Shown: positions 8,652-16,981 of the stretch, piece by piece | Position numbering within the stretch: position 1 is the first letter of the stretch | Layout: the number at the start of each line of letters is the position of its first letter | Assembly: GCF_011038785.1 (NCBI RefSeq) | Contig: NZ_JAAKDT010000003.1 | Coordinates: 1-64,000 of the forward strand | Length of the DNA stretch: 64,000 nucleotides | Direction: 5' to 3' | Origin: Parabacteroides sp. ZJ-118 | GTDB taxonomy: Bacteria; Bacteroidota; Bacteroidia; Bacteroidales; Tannerellaceae | Program-made: the position numbers and the translations under genes | The notes under the pieces: generated by a model | Seen by the model: the letters and a program-made list of their open reading frames with translations, nothing else | The model's database searches: none | What the model was told of the DNA's origin: nothing

Positions 8652-10071
8652 GGTGTTGCTTTATTTTGAAGCCAATGGCGGCCATCGTAATACTCATCAA
8701 CGGGCTGATCAGGTTAAAGAAGCAATAGGGCAGATAGGTCAGCGTCGACACGCCCAACAGCGTGGCTTGCGTCATGCCGCAGGTGTTCCACGGTACCAGC
8801 ACGGAGGTCACGGTCACGGCATCCTCCGTCGTACGGCTCAACAGGCGGCTCTCATACCCCCTTTCGCGGTAGATCTCCTTGAACACGTTCCCGGTAAGGA
8901 TGATCGATATGTATTGGTCGGCCGTGACGATATTCAAGAACAAGCCGGAGCATACGGTAGAGGCCACCATGCCGGTCCGCCGCCTCATAAAGCGCAGGAA
9001 CACGGAGGTAAGGCTCTCCAGCATGCCGCTGGCCGTCATGGCCCCGCCGAAGCACATGGCGCAGATGATCAGCCAGATCGTATTCAGCATCCCCGCCATC
9101 CCCCGGGTGGCGACCAGGTTGTTCAAGGTCTCGTTGCCCGTATCGATCTGGGTGCTCCCGTAGAATGTCATGAACAAGCCCCTGAACAGGGAGTCGTCGT
9201 CCGCCACCGCCCGCAACAAATCGGGCTGGAAGACGAGCGCGAGCGCGCCGGCCATCGCGGTCGAGACAAACAGGGTGATCAAGGAGGGCGTCTTCCTGGC
9301 GATCAGGACCGCGGTAACGGCCGGTACGACCAGCAGCCAGGGCGAGATCCGGAAGCTCCCCTCCAGCGAGGCGGCGAACTCGGCGATCTGCCCGAGCGCG
9401 TCCGAGGTATGCGTAAAGCCCGCCACGGTAAAGATAACCAACGTGATCGCCATGGAGGGCAGGGTCGTAAGCATCATATACCGGATGTGGGAGAACAGCG
9501 GGGTCTGCGTCACCGAGGAGGCCAGTACCGTCGTGTCGGAGAGCGGTGAGATCTTATCCCCGAAATAGGCGCCCGAGATGATCGCCCCCGCGATCCATCC
9601 CGTGGCGAAGCCCTGTGCCTCGCCGATACCCATCAAGGCGATCCCGATCGTGGCGATGGTCGTCCACGAGCTGCCCGTCATGACCGACACGACCGCGCAG
9701 ATCACGCAGCAGGAGGCCAGGAAGAAACTCGGATGGATGATCTGCATCCCGTAATAGATCAAGGTCGGCACGATCCCGCTGATCATCCAGCTGCCGGACA
9801 AGGCGCCGATCAGCAGCAGGATAATGAGGGCCGTGGATACTCCCAATATGTTCTTGCAGATCGCCTCCTCGATCGCCCGCCACCCGACTCCGCAGAAGAG
9901 CATCGCCAGCAGGGAGGCGACCGCCGTGGTGGCAAGCAATACGACTTGGCTTCCGCCGTTCAACGCGTCGCTGCCAAACGTGCGTATGGTTACAAACAGA
10001 AGCACCACCATCACGAGGATAGGCACCAGCGAGAGTAGCGGCGAGGGCATCTTCTTCGGACAATTTTCCAT
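8620..10071 (-). CDS. nhaC: NhaC family Na+/H+ antiporter, copy 1
   Basis: The 483-residue protein is almost entirely hydrophobic and shows the NhaC signatures GSSWTTIATIGIAL, GAYFGDKISPLSD and WNTCGMTQATLLG. The family exchanges Na+ for H+, and some members (MleN) couple this to malate/lactate exchange. It overlaps the dicarboxylate symporter downstream by 32 bp and lies 60 bp after a close paralogue. The arrangement suggests a sodium cycle linked to organic-acid uptake (inference). Base composition is GC-rich like its neighbours. Confidence 0.88.
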   Translation of the reverse strand: MENCPKKMPSPLLSLVPILVMVVLLFVTIRTFGSDALNGGSQVVLLATTAVASLLAMLFCGVGWRAIEEAICKNILGVSTALIILLLIGALSGSWMISGIVPTLIYYGMQIIHPSFFLASCCVICAVVSVMTGSSWTTIATIGIALMGIGEAQGFATGWIAGAIISGAYFGDKISPLSDTTVLASSVTQTPLFSHIRYMMLTTLPSMAITLVIFTVAGFTHTSDALGQIAEFAASLEGSFRISPWLLVVPAVTAVLIARKTPSLITLFVSTAMAGALALVFQPDLLRAVADDDSLFRGLFMTFYGSTQIDTGNETLNNLVATRGMAGMLNTIWLIICAMCFGGAMTASGMLESLTSVFLRFMRRRTGMVASTVCSGLFLNIVTADQYISIILTGNVFKEIYRERGYESRLLSRTTEDAVTVTSVLVPWNTCGMTQATLLGVSTLTYLPYCFFNLISPLMSITMAAIGFKIKQHHEEDQSVLVD

Positions 10072-10131
10072 GGTTTATTGAGTCGCTTAAATAATAATGA
10101 CGCGAAAATACGAAAAATACCTGGAGTAACG

Positions 10132-11598
10132 CTATGAATCAGCGATCGAATTCCCCGTCCCGCGGCCCTTCCGGACGATCTTGTAACCGGTCGCCGCCAC
10201 AAGGACGCTCATCAACGGGCTGACGATATTGAAGACGCAATACGGGAGATAGGTCCAGGTCGATACGCCCAGGATCGTGGCTTGCGTCATGCCGCAAGTC
10301 GTCCACGGGATCAGCACGGAGGTGACGGTGACGGAGTCTTCCGTCGTCCGGCTGAGCAGGCGGCTCTCGAATCCCCGCCGCTTATAGACCTCCTTGAACA
10401 TCTCGCTGTTCAGGATGATGGCGATGAACTGGTCCGCCGTGCAGATGTTCAAGGACAATCCCGACACGACGGTCGAGGCGACCATGCTGGTCCGCCCCCG
10501 CATGAAACGCAGGAAGATACGCGTGATGCTTCCCAGCATGCCGCTGGCCGTCATGGCCCCGCCGAAGCACATGGCGCAGATGATCAGCCAGATCGTATTC
10601 AGCATCCCGGCCATCCCCCGGGTAGAGACCAGGGCGTTCAGGGCCTCGTCGCCGGTCTGTATCTGCGTGCTGTCATAGAAAGTCATCAGCAGGCCCTTGA
10701 CATAGGCGATAATCCCGCGGTCCGCGATCCCCGAGATCTCCAGCAAGACGCCCGGCTGGAAGAGCAGGGCGAACAGCCCGGCGAGCAGCGAGGAGGCGAA
10801 CAGCACCACGATCGAAGGCGTCTTCCGGGCGATCAGGATCCCGGTGACGATCGGTACGATCATCAGCCAAGGCGTGATGTGGAACGAGTCTCTCAACGCT
10901 TCGGAGAAAGCGGTTATCCGGGACGCGTCCGCGGCCTCCCGCGCGAACCCGGCGACGCTGAACACGACCAGCGCGACGAGCAGGGAGGGAACGGTCGTAT
11001 ACAGCATGTACCGGATATGCGTGAAAAGAGGGGTGTCCGTCACGGAGGCCGCCAATACGGTCGTGTCGGATAGGGGCGACATCTTATCCCCAAAATAGGC
11101 GCCCGAGATGATCGCTCCCGCTACCCACCCCGTGCGGAAGCCTTGCGCCTCGCCAATCCCGATCAAGGCGATCCCGATGGTGGCGATGGTCGTCCACGAG
11201 CTGCCCGTCATGACCGATACGATGCTGCATAGCAGGCAGCAGGCCGCGAGGAAGAGATCCGTCTGCATGACCTGCAACCCGTAATAGATCAACGACGGCA
11301 CGACCCCGCTCACCATCCAACTGCCCGATAGGGTCCCGATCAGCAACAGGATGATGACAGACGGCGCGATCCCATGGATGTTGCGGGCGATCTGCCCCTC
11401 GATCTCCTCCCACCGGACCTTGCAATGAAAGACGGCGATCAAGGAGCAGATCGAGGTGGCTGTCAACAATACGATTTGGCTGGCTCCCCCCAGGGAATCT
11501 CCCCGGAAGATGTAGATGGCTACGGCCAGCATGAGGACTAACGTCACTACGGGTAGTAAAGCGATCGCGATGGAGGGCGTACGGGGCTTCTCTGCCAT
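10132..11598 (-). CDS. nhaC: NhaC family Na+/H+ antiporter, copy 2
   Basis: This 488-residue paralogue of the neighbouring gene keeps the same signatures (GSSWTTIATIGIAL, GAYFGDKMSPLSD, WTTCGMTQATILG) at the same spacing, and the two align along their whole length, so a tandem duplication is clear. A GTG at 11610 would add four residues (NKP after the initiator); I prefer ATG 11598. It heads the leftward NhaC-NhaC-symporter group. The N-terminal cytoplasmic stretch differs most between copies, which may mean different regulation or ion preference. Confidence 0.85.
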   Translation of the reverse strand: MAEKPRTPSIAIALLPVVTLVLMLAVAIYIFRGDSLGGASQIVLLTATSICSLIAVFHCKVRWEEIEGQIARNIHGIAPSVIILLLIGTLSGSWMVSGVVPSLIYYGLQVMQTDLFLAACCLLCSIVSVMTGSSWTTIATIGIALIGIGEAQGFRTGWVAGAIISGAYFGDKMSPLSDTTVLAASVTDTPLFTHIRYMLYTTVPSLLVALVVFSVAGFAREAADASRITAFSEALRDSFHITPWLMIVPIVTGILIARKTPSIVVLFASSLLAGLFALLFQPGVLLEISGIADRGIIAYVKGLLMTFYDSTQIQTGDEALNALVSTRGMAGMLNTIWLIICAMCFGGAMTASGMLGSITRIFLRFMRGRTSMVASTVVSGLSLNICTADQFIAIILNSEMFKEVYKRRGFESRLLSRTTEDSVTVTSVLIPWTTCGMTQATILGVSTWTYLPYCVFNIVSPLMSVLVAATGYKIVRKGRGTGNSIADS

Positions 11599-11730
11599 GG
11601 GTTTGTTCACGTCGTTTGCATTTAATCACGGATCATCCGGATAAATTCTTTATACGGACCTTCCTTGTGTTATCGATTCTAATTAATTTCACCGCGAAAA
11701 TAAAAAAGGATTTGGATAGGGGGGTAACGT

Positions 11731-12690
11731 ATGGCAGTAAAAAATCGGTTAAGCGGTCTATTTATCTTTTTGGGGATCAGCATGGCGCTGTGTGCCCAGC
11801 GGAAGACGGAGGCGATCCGTTATGGCGATCTGGATCAGTGGGTGGTACGTAAGATCACGGAATCGGCGATTATCGGGAAGGAGACCAAGACGCTCTACGG
11901 CGTCGGTCCCGCGGATACGATTGTCGGGAATAAGCCTTTTGAGCCGGGCGCCTCGCCCTGGGGCAGCTCTAACGTGATGGCCAAGGTAAGCGGGATTACG
12001 AAAGCCAGCGTCAGCGTCTACCCCGAGAGGCGGGAGGAGGGGTATTGCGCCCGGTTGGAGACGGGCATAGAGTCGATCTCGGCGATGGGTATCATAAACG
12101 TGAAGGTGTTGGTCGGGGGATGCCTCTATCTCGGCCGTTTCCAGGAACCGGCGAAGAACTCCTCGGAGACGTGGGGGCAGATCGTTTGCGGGATCCCGTT
12201 CCGCCAAAAACCGACCTCCCTGTTGTTCGATTACAAGGTGAAACGCTCCGGCGCCCCCAATCGGATCCGATTGAGCGGTTTGGGCAAGCGGTCGGAGGTG
12301 GATGGCATTGATATGCCTTCGGTGAATCTCTTTCTCCAGAAACGTTGGGAAGACAAGGAGGGGAACCTATACGCCAAGCGTATCGGTACGCTGGTGATCC
12401 GGATGGACAAAAATACGGATTGGGTAAACGATGCCGATTTCACGATCTTATACGGCGATATCACGAAACGTGGCGACTACCAAGCCTATATGGGTCTCCA
12501 GCTCGGCGAGTCCGCGCGCTACAGCCTGAACAGCAAAGGCAAGAACGTCCCGATCCAAGAGGTCGGCTGGGGGACGGAGGACGATGAAGTAACCCACATG
12601 ATCCTGGAGTTCTGCTCCAGTCACGGAGGCTCATACACAGGCGCCCCGGGAAATACCTTTTGGGTGGATAATATCCGGCTGGGGTATTGA
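11731..12690 (+). CDS. Secreted PCMD-domain protein
   Basis: The 319-residue product has a signal peptide (hydrophobic run ending ALCAQ). The rest fits the putative carbohydrate metabolism domain (PCMD) family of Bacteroidetes, with YPERREEGYCARLET in the first half, a beta-sandwich-like middle (LLFDYKVKRSGAPN) and the terminal FWVDNIRLGY typical of carbohydrate-binding jelly-roll folds. Members are surface or periplasmic glycan-associated proteins; the ligand is unknown. It stands alone, divergent from the antiporters and convergent with the sirtuin gene. Confidence 0.75.
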   Translation: MAVKNRLSGLFIFLGISMALCAQRKTEAIRYGDLDQWVVRKITESAIIGKETKTLYGVGPADTIVGNKPFEPGASPWGSSNVMAKVSGITKASVSVYPERREEGYCARLETGIESISAMGIINVKVLVGGCLYLGRFQEPAKNSSETWGQIVCGIPFRQKPTSLLFDYKVKRSGAPNRIRLSGLGKRSEVDGIDMPSVNLFLQKRWEDKEGNLYAKRIGTLVIRMDKNTDWVNDADFTILYGDITKRGDYQAYMGLQLGESARYSLNSKGKNVPIQEVGWGTEDDEVTHMILEFCSSHGGSYTGAPGNTFWVDNIRLGY

Positions 12691-12718
12691 GCCTCCTTTC
12701 CGGGGCGCGACGAAGCCG

Positions 12719-13402
12719 CTACGTAAGCAGCTCCGTCAGCCTCCTGACCCCTTCCGAGGCCCCGGCCTGTATATGCTCGATATCGTCGCGGTAAGTACGT
12801 ACATCCTTGGGGTCGATCAAATAGATCGGCTGGCCCCGGCGCACGTAGTTTAGCAGGCCGGCGGCCGGGTAGACGTTCAAGGAGGTGCCGATGATCACGA
12901 AGATATCGCAAGCCTCCACCAACCGGATGGAAGGCTCTATCATGGGTACCGCCTCTCCAAACCATACGACGAAAGGACGTAGCTGATTCCCGTGAGGGTC
13001 TTTGTCGCCCAGATGGATATCCGGGTTCTCCGGTGACAGGTCGTAGGTCGTGTCCAGATCCCTTACGGAGCAGGCCTTCATCAACTCCCCATGCAGGTGG
13101 ATCACGTGGCTGCTACCCGCGCGCTCATGTAAGTTGTCGATGTTCTGCGTAATGATCCGTACGTCGAAATCTTTCTCCAAGGCGGCTAACCCGAGATGAC
13201 CGGCGTTAGGTCTCGTATTCAATAACTCTCTTCTGCGCCGGTTGTAGAAGTCGAGAACCAATTCCGGGTTGGCGGCGAAGCCCTCCGGCGTGGCGACATC
13301 TTCCACCCGGTATCTCTCCCATAACCCGTCCGAGTCGCGGAACGTGGAGATGCCGCTTTCCGCGCTCATTCCCGCTCCGGTAAGTATGACTAACTTTTTC
13401 AT
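12719..13402 (-). CDS. cobB: Sirtuin-type NAD-dependent protein deacylase
   Basis: The 227-residue product has the Rossmann motif GAGMSAESGISTFRD, TQNIDNLHERAG, the catalytic His in HLHG and GTSLNVYPAAG, all diagnostic of sirtuins. The FYNRRRR segment supplies the Tyr and Arg associated with removal of succinyl or malonyl groups in CobB/SIRT5. The zinc-binding cysteine pairs of classical sirtuins are absent: only one Cys lies in the expected region (KACSVRD). Removal of acyl groups from lysine is expected; a structural zinc is not. It is transcribed alone. Confidence 0.9.
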   Translation of the reverse strand: MKKLVILTGAGMSAESGISTFRDSDGLWERYRVEDVATPEGFAANPELVLDFYNRRRRELLNTRPNAGHLGLAALEKDFDVRIITQNIDNLHERAGSSHVIHLHGELMKACSVRDLDTTYDLSPENPDIHLGDKDPHGNQLRPFVVWFGEAVPMIEPSIRLVEACDIFVIIGTSLNVYPAAGLLNYVRRGQPIYLIDPKDVRTYRDDIEHIQAGASEGVRRLTELLT

Positions 13403-13525
13403 CTGTCACTTGTTTTAATGTATAGATGTAGGTATTACCCGTCACGAAATTACGACTTTATTTCGTAAAAAGCTTTGAATGAAATAAAAAGTTCTCGCAA
13501 AATGCTGTTATACGATTAAAAGCAT

Positions 13526-13533
13526 TACTTTTG
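13526..13533 (+). promoter_or_regulatory. -7 box upstream of the FKBP pair
   Basis: TACTTTTG matches the Bacteroidales TAnnTTTG box and lies 30 bp before the first FKBP gene. No convincing -33 TTG was found at the usual distance. Confidence 0.5.
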
Positions 13534-13563
13534 CAGCTTGTAATTAGTTGAACAATAAAAAGA

Positions 13564-14151
13564 ATGGATAAAGTAAGTTATGCGCTTGGCTTAAGTATCG
13601 GGAATAATTTCCGGAACGCGGGCATCAAGGATCTTCAAGCGGAAGATTTTGTACAGGGATTGAAAGACGTTTTGGCGAAGGTGAAACCTGCTCTCAGTTA
13701 TGATGAGGCAAAACAAGTGATCAACGATTTCTTCGATAAGCTTGAGCAAGAGAAACTGGAGATCAATAAGAAAGCCGGTGAGGAGTTCCTGGCTATCAAC
13801 AAGCATAAGGCGGGTGTGGTAGTGTTGCCCAGCGGTTTGCAATATGAGGTGTTGAAGAAGGGTACGGGCGCTATACCTACGGCGAACGATCGAGTGAAAT
13901 GTCACTATCACGGTACGTTGATCAATGGTCGGGTGTTTGATAGCTCCGTGCTGAGAGAGGAGCCCGCCGTATTTGGTGTTTCACAGGTAATCCCGGGATG
14001 GGTAGAGGCTCTGCAGTTGATGCCGGTCGGTTCCAAATGGAGATTGTTTATCCCGTCTGACCTCGCTTATGGCGAGCGCGGGACAGGTGAGATTATCGAG
14101 CCGAATAGCACGTTGATCTTCGAAGTTGAGTTATTGGATATCGAAAAGTAA
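13564..14151 (+). CDS. FKBP-type peptidyl-prolyl isomerase, cytoplasmic
   Basis: The 195-residue product has an N-terminal helical FkpA/Mip-type dimerisation segment (about 1-75) and a C-terminal FKBP domain with YHGTLINGRVFDSS, GVSQVIPGW and DLAYGERGTG, which line the active site. There is no signal peptide, so it should act in the cytoplasm on proline isomerisation. It lies 20 bp before a lipoprotein paralogue; the pair puts the same activity on both sides of the inner membrane. Confidence 0.92.
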   Translation: MDKVSYALGLSIGNNFRNAGIKDLQAEDFVQGLKDVLAKVKPALSYDEAKQVINDFFDKLEQEKLEINKKAGEEFLAINKHKAGVVVLPSGLQYEVLKKGTGAIPTANDRVKCHYHGTLINGRVFDSSVLREEPAVFGVSQVIPGWVEALQLMPVGSKWRLFIPSDLAYGERGTGEIIEPNSTLIFEVELLDIEK

Positions 14152-14171
14152 TATATAAGAGTTAAAGAGAA

Positions 14172-14882
14172 ATGAAAAAGTTAAGTGTATTAGTCGCTAC
14201 GGCGATTGTAGCGGTGGGCGCGTCTTTCACCTCTTGCGGTGATTCTCACAAAAGCGCGAGTTTGAAGACTCCTGTCGATAGCGCGAGCTACGCGATTGGT
14301 ATCAGCACAGGTGCCGGTTATAAGGAAAACTTAAAGACCTTGCCGGGTGGCGAGGCTAACGTAGATGATTTGATCACCGGTTTCATCCAGGCTATCAAGG
14401 GCGATTCTTCCGCCATGAAGATGACCCCGCAAGAGGCTCAGCAATATTTGCAGACCTATTTCGTGGAGGCTCAGGCCCGCGAGGCTCGGCAGACAAAAGA
14501 AGAGGGCGAGAAGTTCTTGGCCGAGAATAAGACAAAAGAGGGTGTTATCACGACCGAGAGCGGCCTGCAATATAAGGTGGAGAAAGAGGGTACAGGCGCG
14601 AAGCCGACCGCGACCGATAAGGTGAAAGTTCATTATACCGGAACGCTGTTGGACGGAACGAAGTTCGATAGCTCCGTGGATCGCGGCGAGCCGGCTGAGT
14701 TCGGCGTTGGCCAAGTAATCAAGGGCTGGACCGAGGGCTTGCAGATCATGCCGGTCGGTTCTAAATATATCTTCTGGATCCCGTCTGACTTGGCTTACGG
14801 CGAGCGTGGCGCAGGACAAGATATCAAACCGAACAGCGTGCTGAAATTCGAGGTGGAGTTGCTTGACATCGTAAAAGAATAA
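14172..14882 (+). CDS. FKBP-type peptidyl-prolyl isomerase, lipoprotein
   Basis: The 236-residue product begins with a lipoprotein signal (hydrophobic run then FTSCG), followed by the FkpA-type helical domain (about 30-125) and an FKBP domain with HYTGTLLDGTKFDSS, GVGQVIKGWTEGLQ and DLAYGERGAG. It is a close paralogue of the preceding gene but exported, so it should assist folding in the periplasm or at the outer membrane. A terminator-like hairpin follows 40 bp after the stop. Confidence 0.92.
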   Translation: MKKLSVLVATAIVAVGASFTSCGDSHKSASLKTPVDSASYAIGISTGAGYKENLKTLPGGEANVDDLITGFIQAIKGDSSAMKMTPQEAQQYLQTYFVEAQAREARQTKEEGEKFLAENKTKEGVITTESGLQYKVEKEGTGAKPTATDKVKVHYTGTLLDGTKFDSSVDRGEPAEFGVGQVIKGWTEGLQIMPVGSKYIFWIPSDLAYGERGAGQDIKPNSVLKFEVELLDIVKE

Positions 14883-14921
14883 GTGGCGAAGATATAGAAA
14901 CGGGACGTTTGTAAGCTAATG

Positions 14922-14970
14922 GGCGGGCAAATTATGCTAAAAAGCATTTTTTTGTCCGCTCTTATTGTTT
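14922..14970 (+). terminator. Terminator after the FKBP pair
   Basis: GGGCGGGCAAATTATGC (from 14922) can pair, with a few mismatches, with GCATTTTTTTGTCCGCTC (to 14961) around a short AAAA-type loop, followed by a T-rich stretch. It separates the FKBP pair from the Lrp gene. Confidence 0.6.
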
Positions 14971-15019
14971 ATTGATTACTTTTTTCTTTCACAATGATAT
15001 ATGGTTCGAATTTATTATA

Positions 15020-15027
15020 TACTTTTG
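15020..15027 (+). promoter_or_regulatory. -7 box upstream of the Lrp/AsnC gene
   Basis: TACTTTTG fits TAnnTTTG 40 bp before the start codon. A -33 element is not clear. Confidence 0.45.
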
Positions 15028-15067
15028 ATACATTAAATTTGAATGCGTACAATAAAGCGAATTTAAA

Positions 15068-15535
15068 ATGGAGAAGATAGACAAACTGGACCGGCAGATA
15101 TTGAACATTATTTCAAAGAATGCTAGGATTCCTTTTAAAGATGTTGCCGAGGAGTGCGGTGTGTCTCGTGCAGCGATTCATCAACGGGTTCAACGCATGA
15201 TTGATATGAATGTGATCGTTGGCTCAGGATATCACATCAATCCCAAAATATTAGGGTATAATACATGTACCTATATCGGCGTGAAACTGGAGCGGGGATC
15301 TATGTACAAGGATGTTGTCCCGGAATTCGAGAAAATACCCGAAGTGGTGGAATGCCATTTTACTACGGGCCCGTATACGATGCTGATCAAGCTGTATGCC
15401 CGCGATAACGAGCATTTGATGGAGCTTTTGAACACCAAGATTCAAGAGATACCGGGTGTTACGGCTACGGAGACCTTGATCTCTTTGCGCCAAAGTGTTA
15501 AACGTGAGATCCCTATCTGTGATATCAATGAATAA
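15068..15535 (+). CDS. Lrp/AsnC family transcriptional regulator
   Basis: The 155-residue product has the family's N-terminal winged helix (LDRQILNIISKNARIPFKDVAEECGVSRAAIHQRVQRM) and a C-terminal RAM ligand-binding domain (about 70-145). Such proteins sense amino acids and bend DNA as octamers. It is a single-gene unit between a promoter box and a strong terminator. The regulon cannot be inferred here. Confidence 0.92.
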   Translation: MEKIDKLDRQILNIISKNARIPFKDVAEECGVSRAAIHQRVQRMIDMNVIVGSGYHINPKILGYNTCTYIGVKLERGSMYKDVVPEFEKIPEVVECHFTTGPYTMLIKLYARDNEHLMELLNTKIQEIPGVTATETLISLRQSVKREIPICDINE

Positions 15536-15553
15536 GACGAAGAATTATGCATG

Positions 15554-15583
15554 AGCCCGGCCTATTCCAGTGCCGGGCTTTTT
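15554..15583 (+). terminator. Terminator after the Lrp/AsnC gene
   Basis: A perfect 8-bp stem AGCCCGGC/GCCGGGCT with a 10-nt loop is followed directly by TTTT. Confidence 0.9.
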
Positions 15584-15598
15584 GGCTTATGAGATTCG

Positions 15599-16981
15599 AT
15601 GAGTAAATATATAGGAATATTCGTTTTCGTATTCAGTTGGTTTTCTCTGGGAGTAGATGCCGGCGAAAGTTTTCGTTTTCGGGTGTATTTGAAAGATAAG
15701 GGGAATTCCGGTTATACGCTGGATAACCCGGAGGAATATCTATCCAAGGAGTCTCTTGAGCGACGGAACCGGCAAGGCATATCGGTGTCGGAATCGGATT
15801 TACCGATCGCTCAGGCTTATCTGGATACCTTGTCCGCCCATGGCGGGAAGCCGGTGGTGGAGAGTAAGTGGTTCTCTACCGTCGTGGTGTCCTGTTCGGA
15901 TAGCTTGGTCGCTGAGCGTCTCTCGCGCCTTCCGATCGTGGACTCCGTGAAATGGGTTTGGAAAGGTGACGAGGAGACCGATATTCCTGGGGAGGAGAAA
16001 GATACGACACGGTTTATGCCAATGGATAAACCGGAGAAATCGCCTTACGGCTATGCCGAGGAGCAGATCAAGATGCTGAATGGTATCAAATTGCATGAGG
16101 CGGGCTTTAAGGGTGAGGGCATGCGTGTGGCCGTGGTCGACGCCGGTTTCATGAACGTGAATCGGATCAGCGTATTTGATTCCTTGCGGTTATTGGGAAC
16201 GCGTAATGTGGTTTTCCCCGGCCGGAGCGTTTTCATCGGGGATGATCATGGGACGAAGGTCTTGTCTTGCCTGGCCGCTGACGCGCCGGGGTGGATGATC
16301 GGTACGGCTCCCCAAGCCGGATATTGGCTGATAAAGAGCGAGGATAGCCGTTCGGAGTTTCCCATCGAGGAGGATTATTGGACGGCGGCTATGGAATTTG
16401 CCGATAGCGTGGGAGTGGATGTGGTCTCTTCTTCGTTGGGCTATTTTTCCTTTGATGTAGAGGCCCTGAATTATCATCAAGATCAATTGGACGGGAAGAC
16501 CTCCTTGATCAGTCGTGCCGCTAAGATGGCTTCATCAAAGGGGATCTTGTTGTTCAGCAGTGCCGGCAACGAGGGAGACGGTAGCTGGGGAAAGATAACC
16601 TTTCCCGCGGATGCCTCGGATATATTGACAGTGGGGGCTATCACGGATCGTAAGAAGAAAAGTAGTTTCAGTTCGGTCGGCTTTACGGCGGATTACCGGG
16701 TGAAGCCGGATGTGGTCGCCTTGGGTACGGGCTGTTGCGTGATAGATCCTACGGGGAATATCCGTTACGCGAACGGTACCTCTTTCGCTACGCCGATCTT
16801 AGCGGGATTGGGCGTTTGTTTATGGCAGGCGTTTCCCGGTCTGACGAATAGGGAGATAATCTCTCTTTTGCTGCGTTTCGGCAGTAAGTTTGAGCAACCG
16901 GACGCTGAGTTGGGATATGGCATCCCGGATGTGTACAAAGCGTATAAAAAAGAGCGTAAATATGCGGCCGAATCTGAATAA
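15599..16981 (+). CDS. Exported subtilisin-like serine protease (S8)
   Basis: The 460-residue product has a signal peptide (to about VDAGE), an N-terminal prodomain-like region with RVYLKDKG, and a peptidase S8 domain. The triad reads as Asp181 (VAVVDAGF), His217 (DDHGTKV) and Ser395 (NGTSFATP), with oxyanion Asn324 in SSAGNEG, so the enzyme should be active. It heads an operon with xseA, xseB and ispD and overlaps xseA by 20 bp. The co-transcription with DNA repair and isoprenoid genes looks like housekeeping packing, not pathway logic. Confidence 0.92.
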   Translation: MSKYIGIFVFVFSWFSLGVDAGESFRFRVYLKDKGNSGYTLDNPEEYLSKESLERRNRQGISVSESDLPIAQAYLDTLSAHGGKPVVESKWFSTVVVSCSDSLVAERLSRLPIVDSVKWVWKGDEETDIPGEEKDTTRFMPMDKPEKSPYGYAEEQIKMLNGIKLHEAGFKGEGMRVAVVDAGFMNVNRISVFDSLRLLGTRNVVFPGRSVFIGDDHGTKVLSCLAADAPGWMIGTAPQAGYWLIKSEDSRSEFPIEEDYWTAAMEFADSVGVDVVSSSLGYFSFDVEALNYHQDQLDGKTSLISRAAKMASSKGILLFSSAGNEGDGSWGKITFPADASDILTVGAITDRKKKSSFSSVGFTADYRVKPDVVALGTGCCVIDPTGNIRYANGTSFATPILAGLGVCLWQAFPGLTNREIISLLLRFGSKFEQPDAELGYGIPDVYKAYKKERKYAAESE

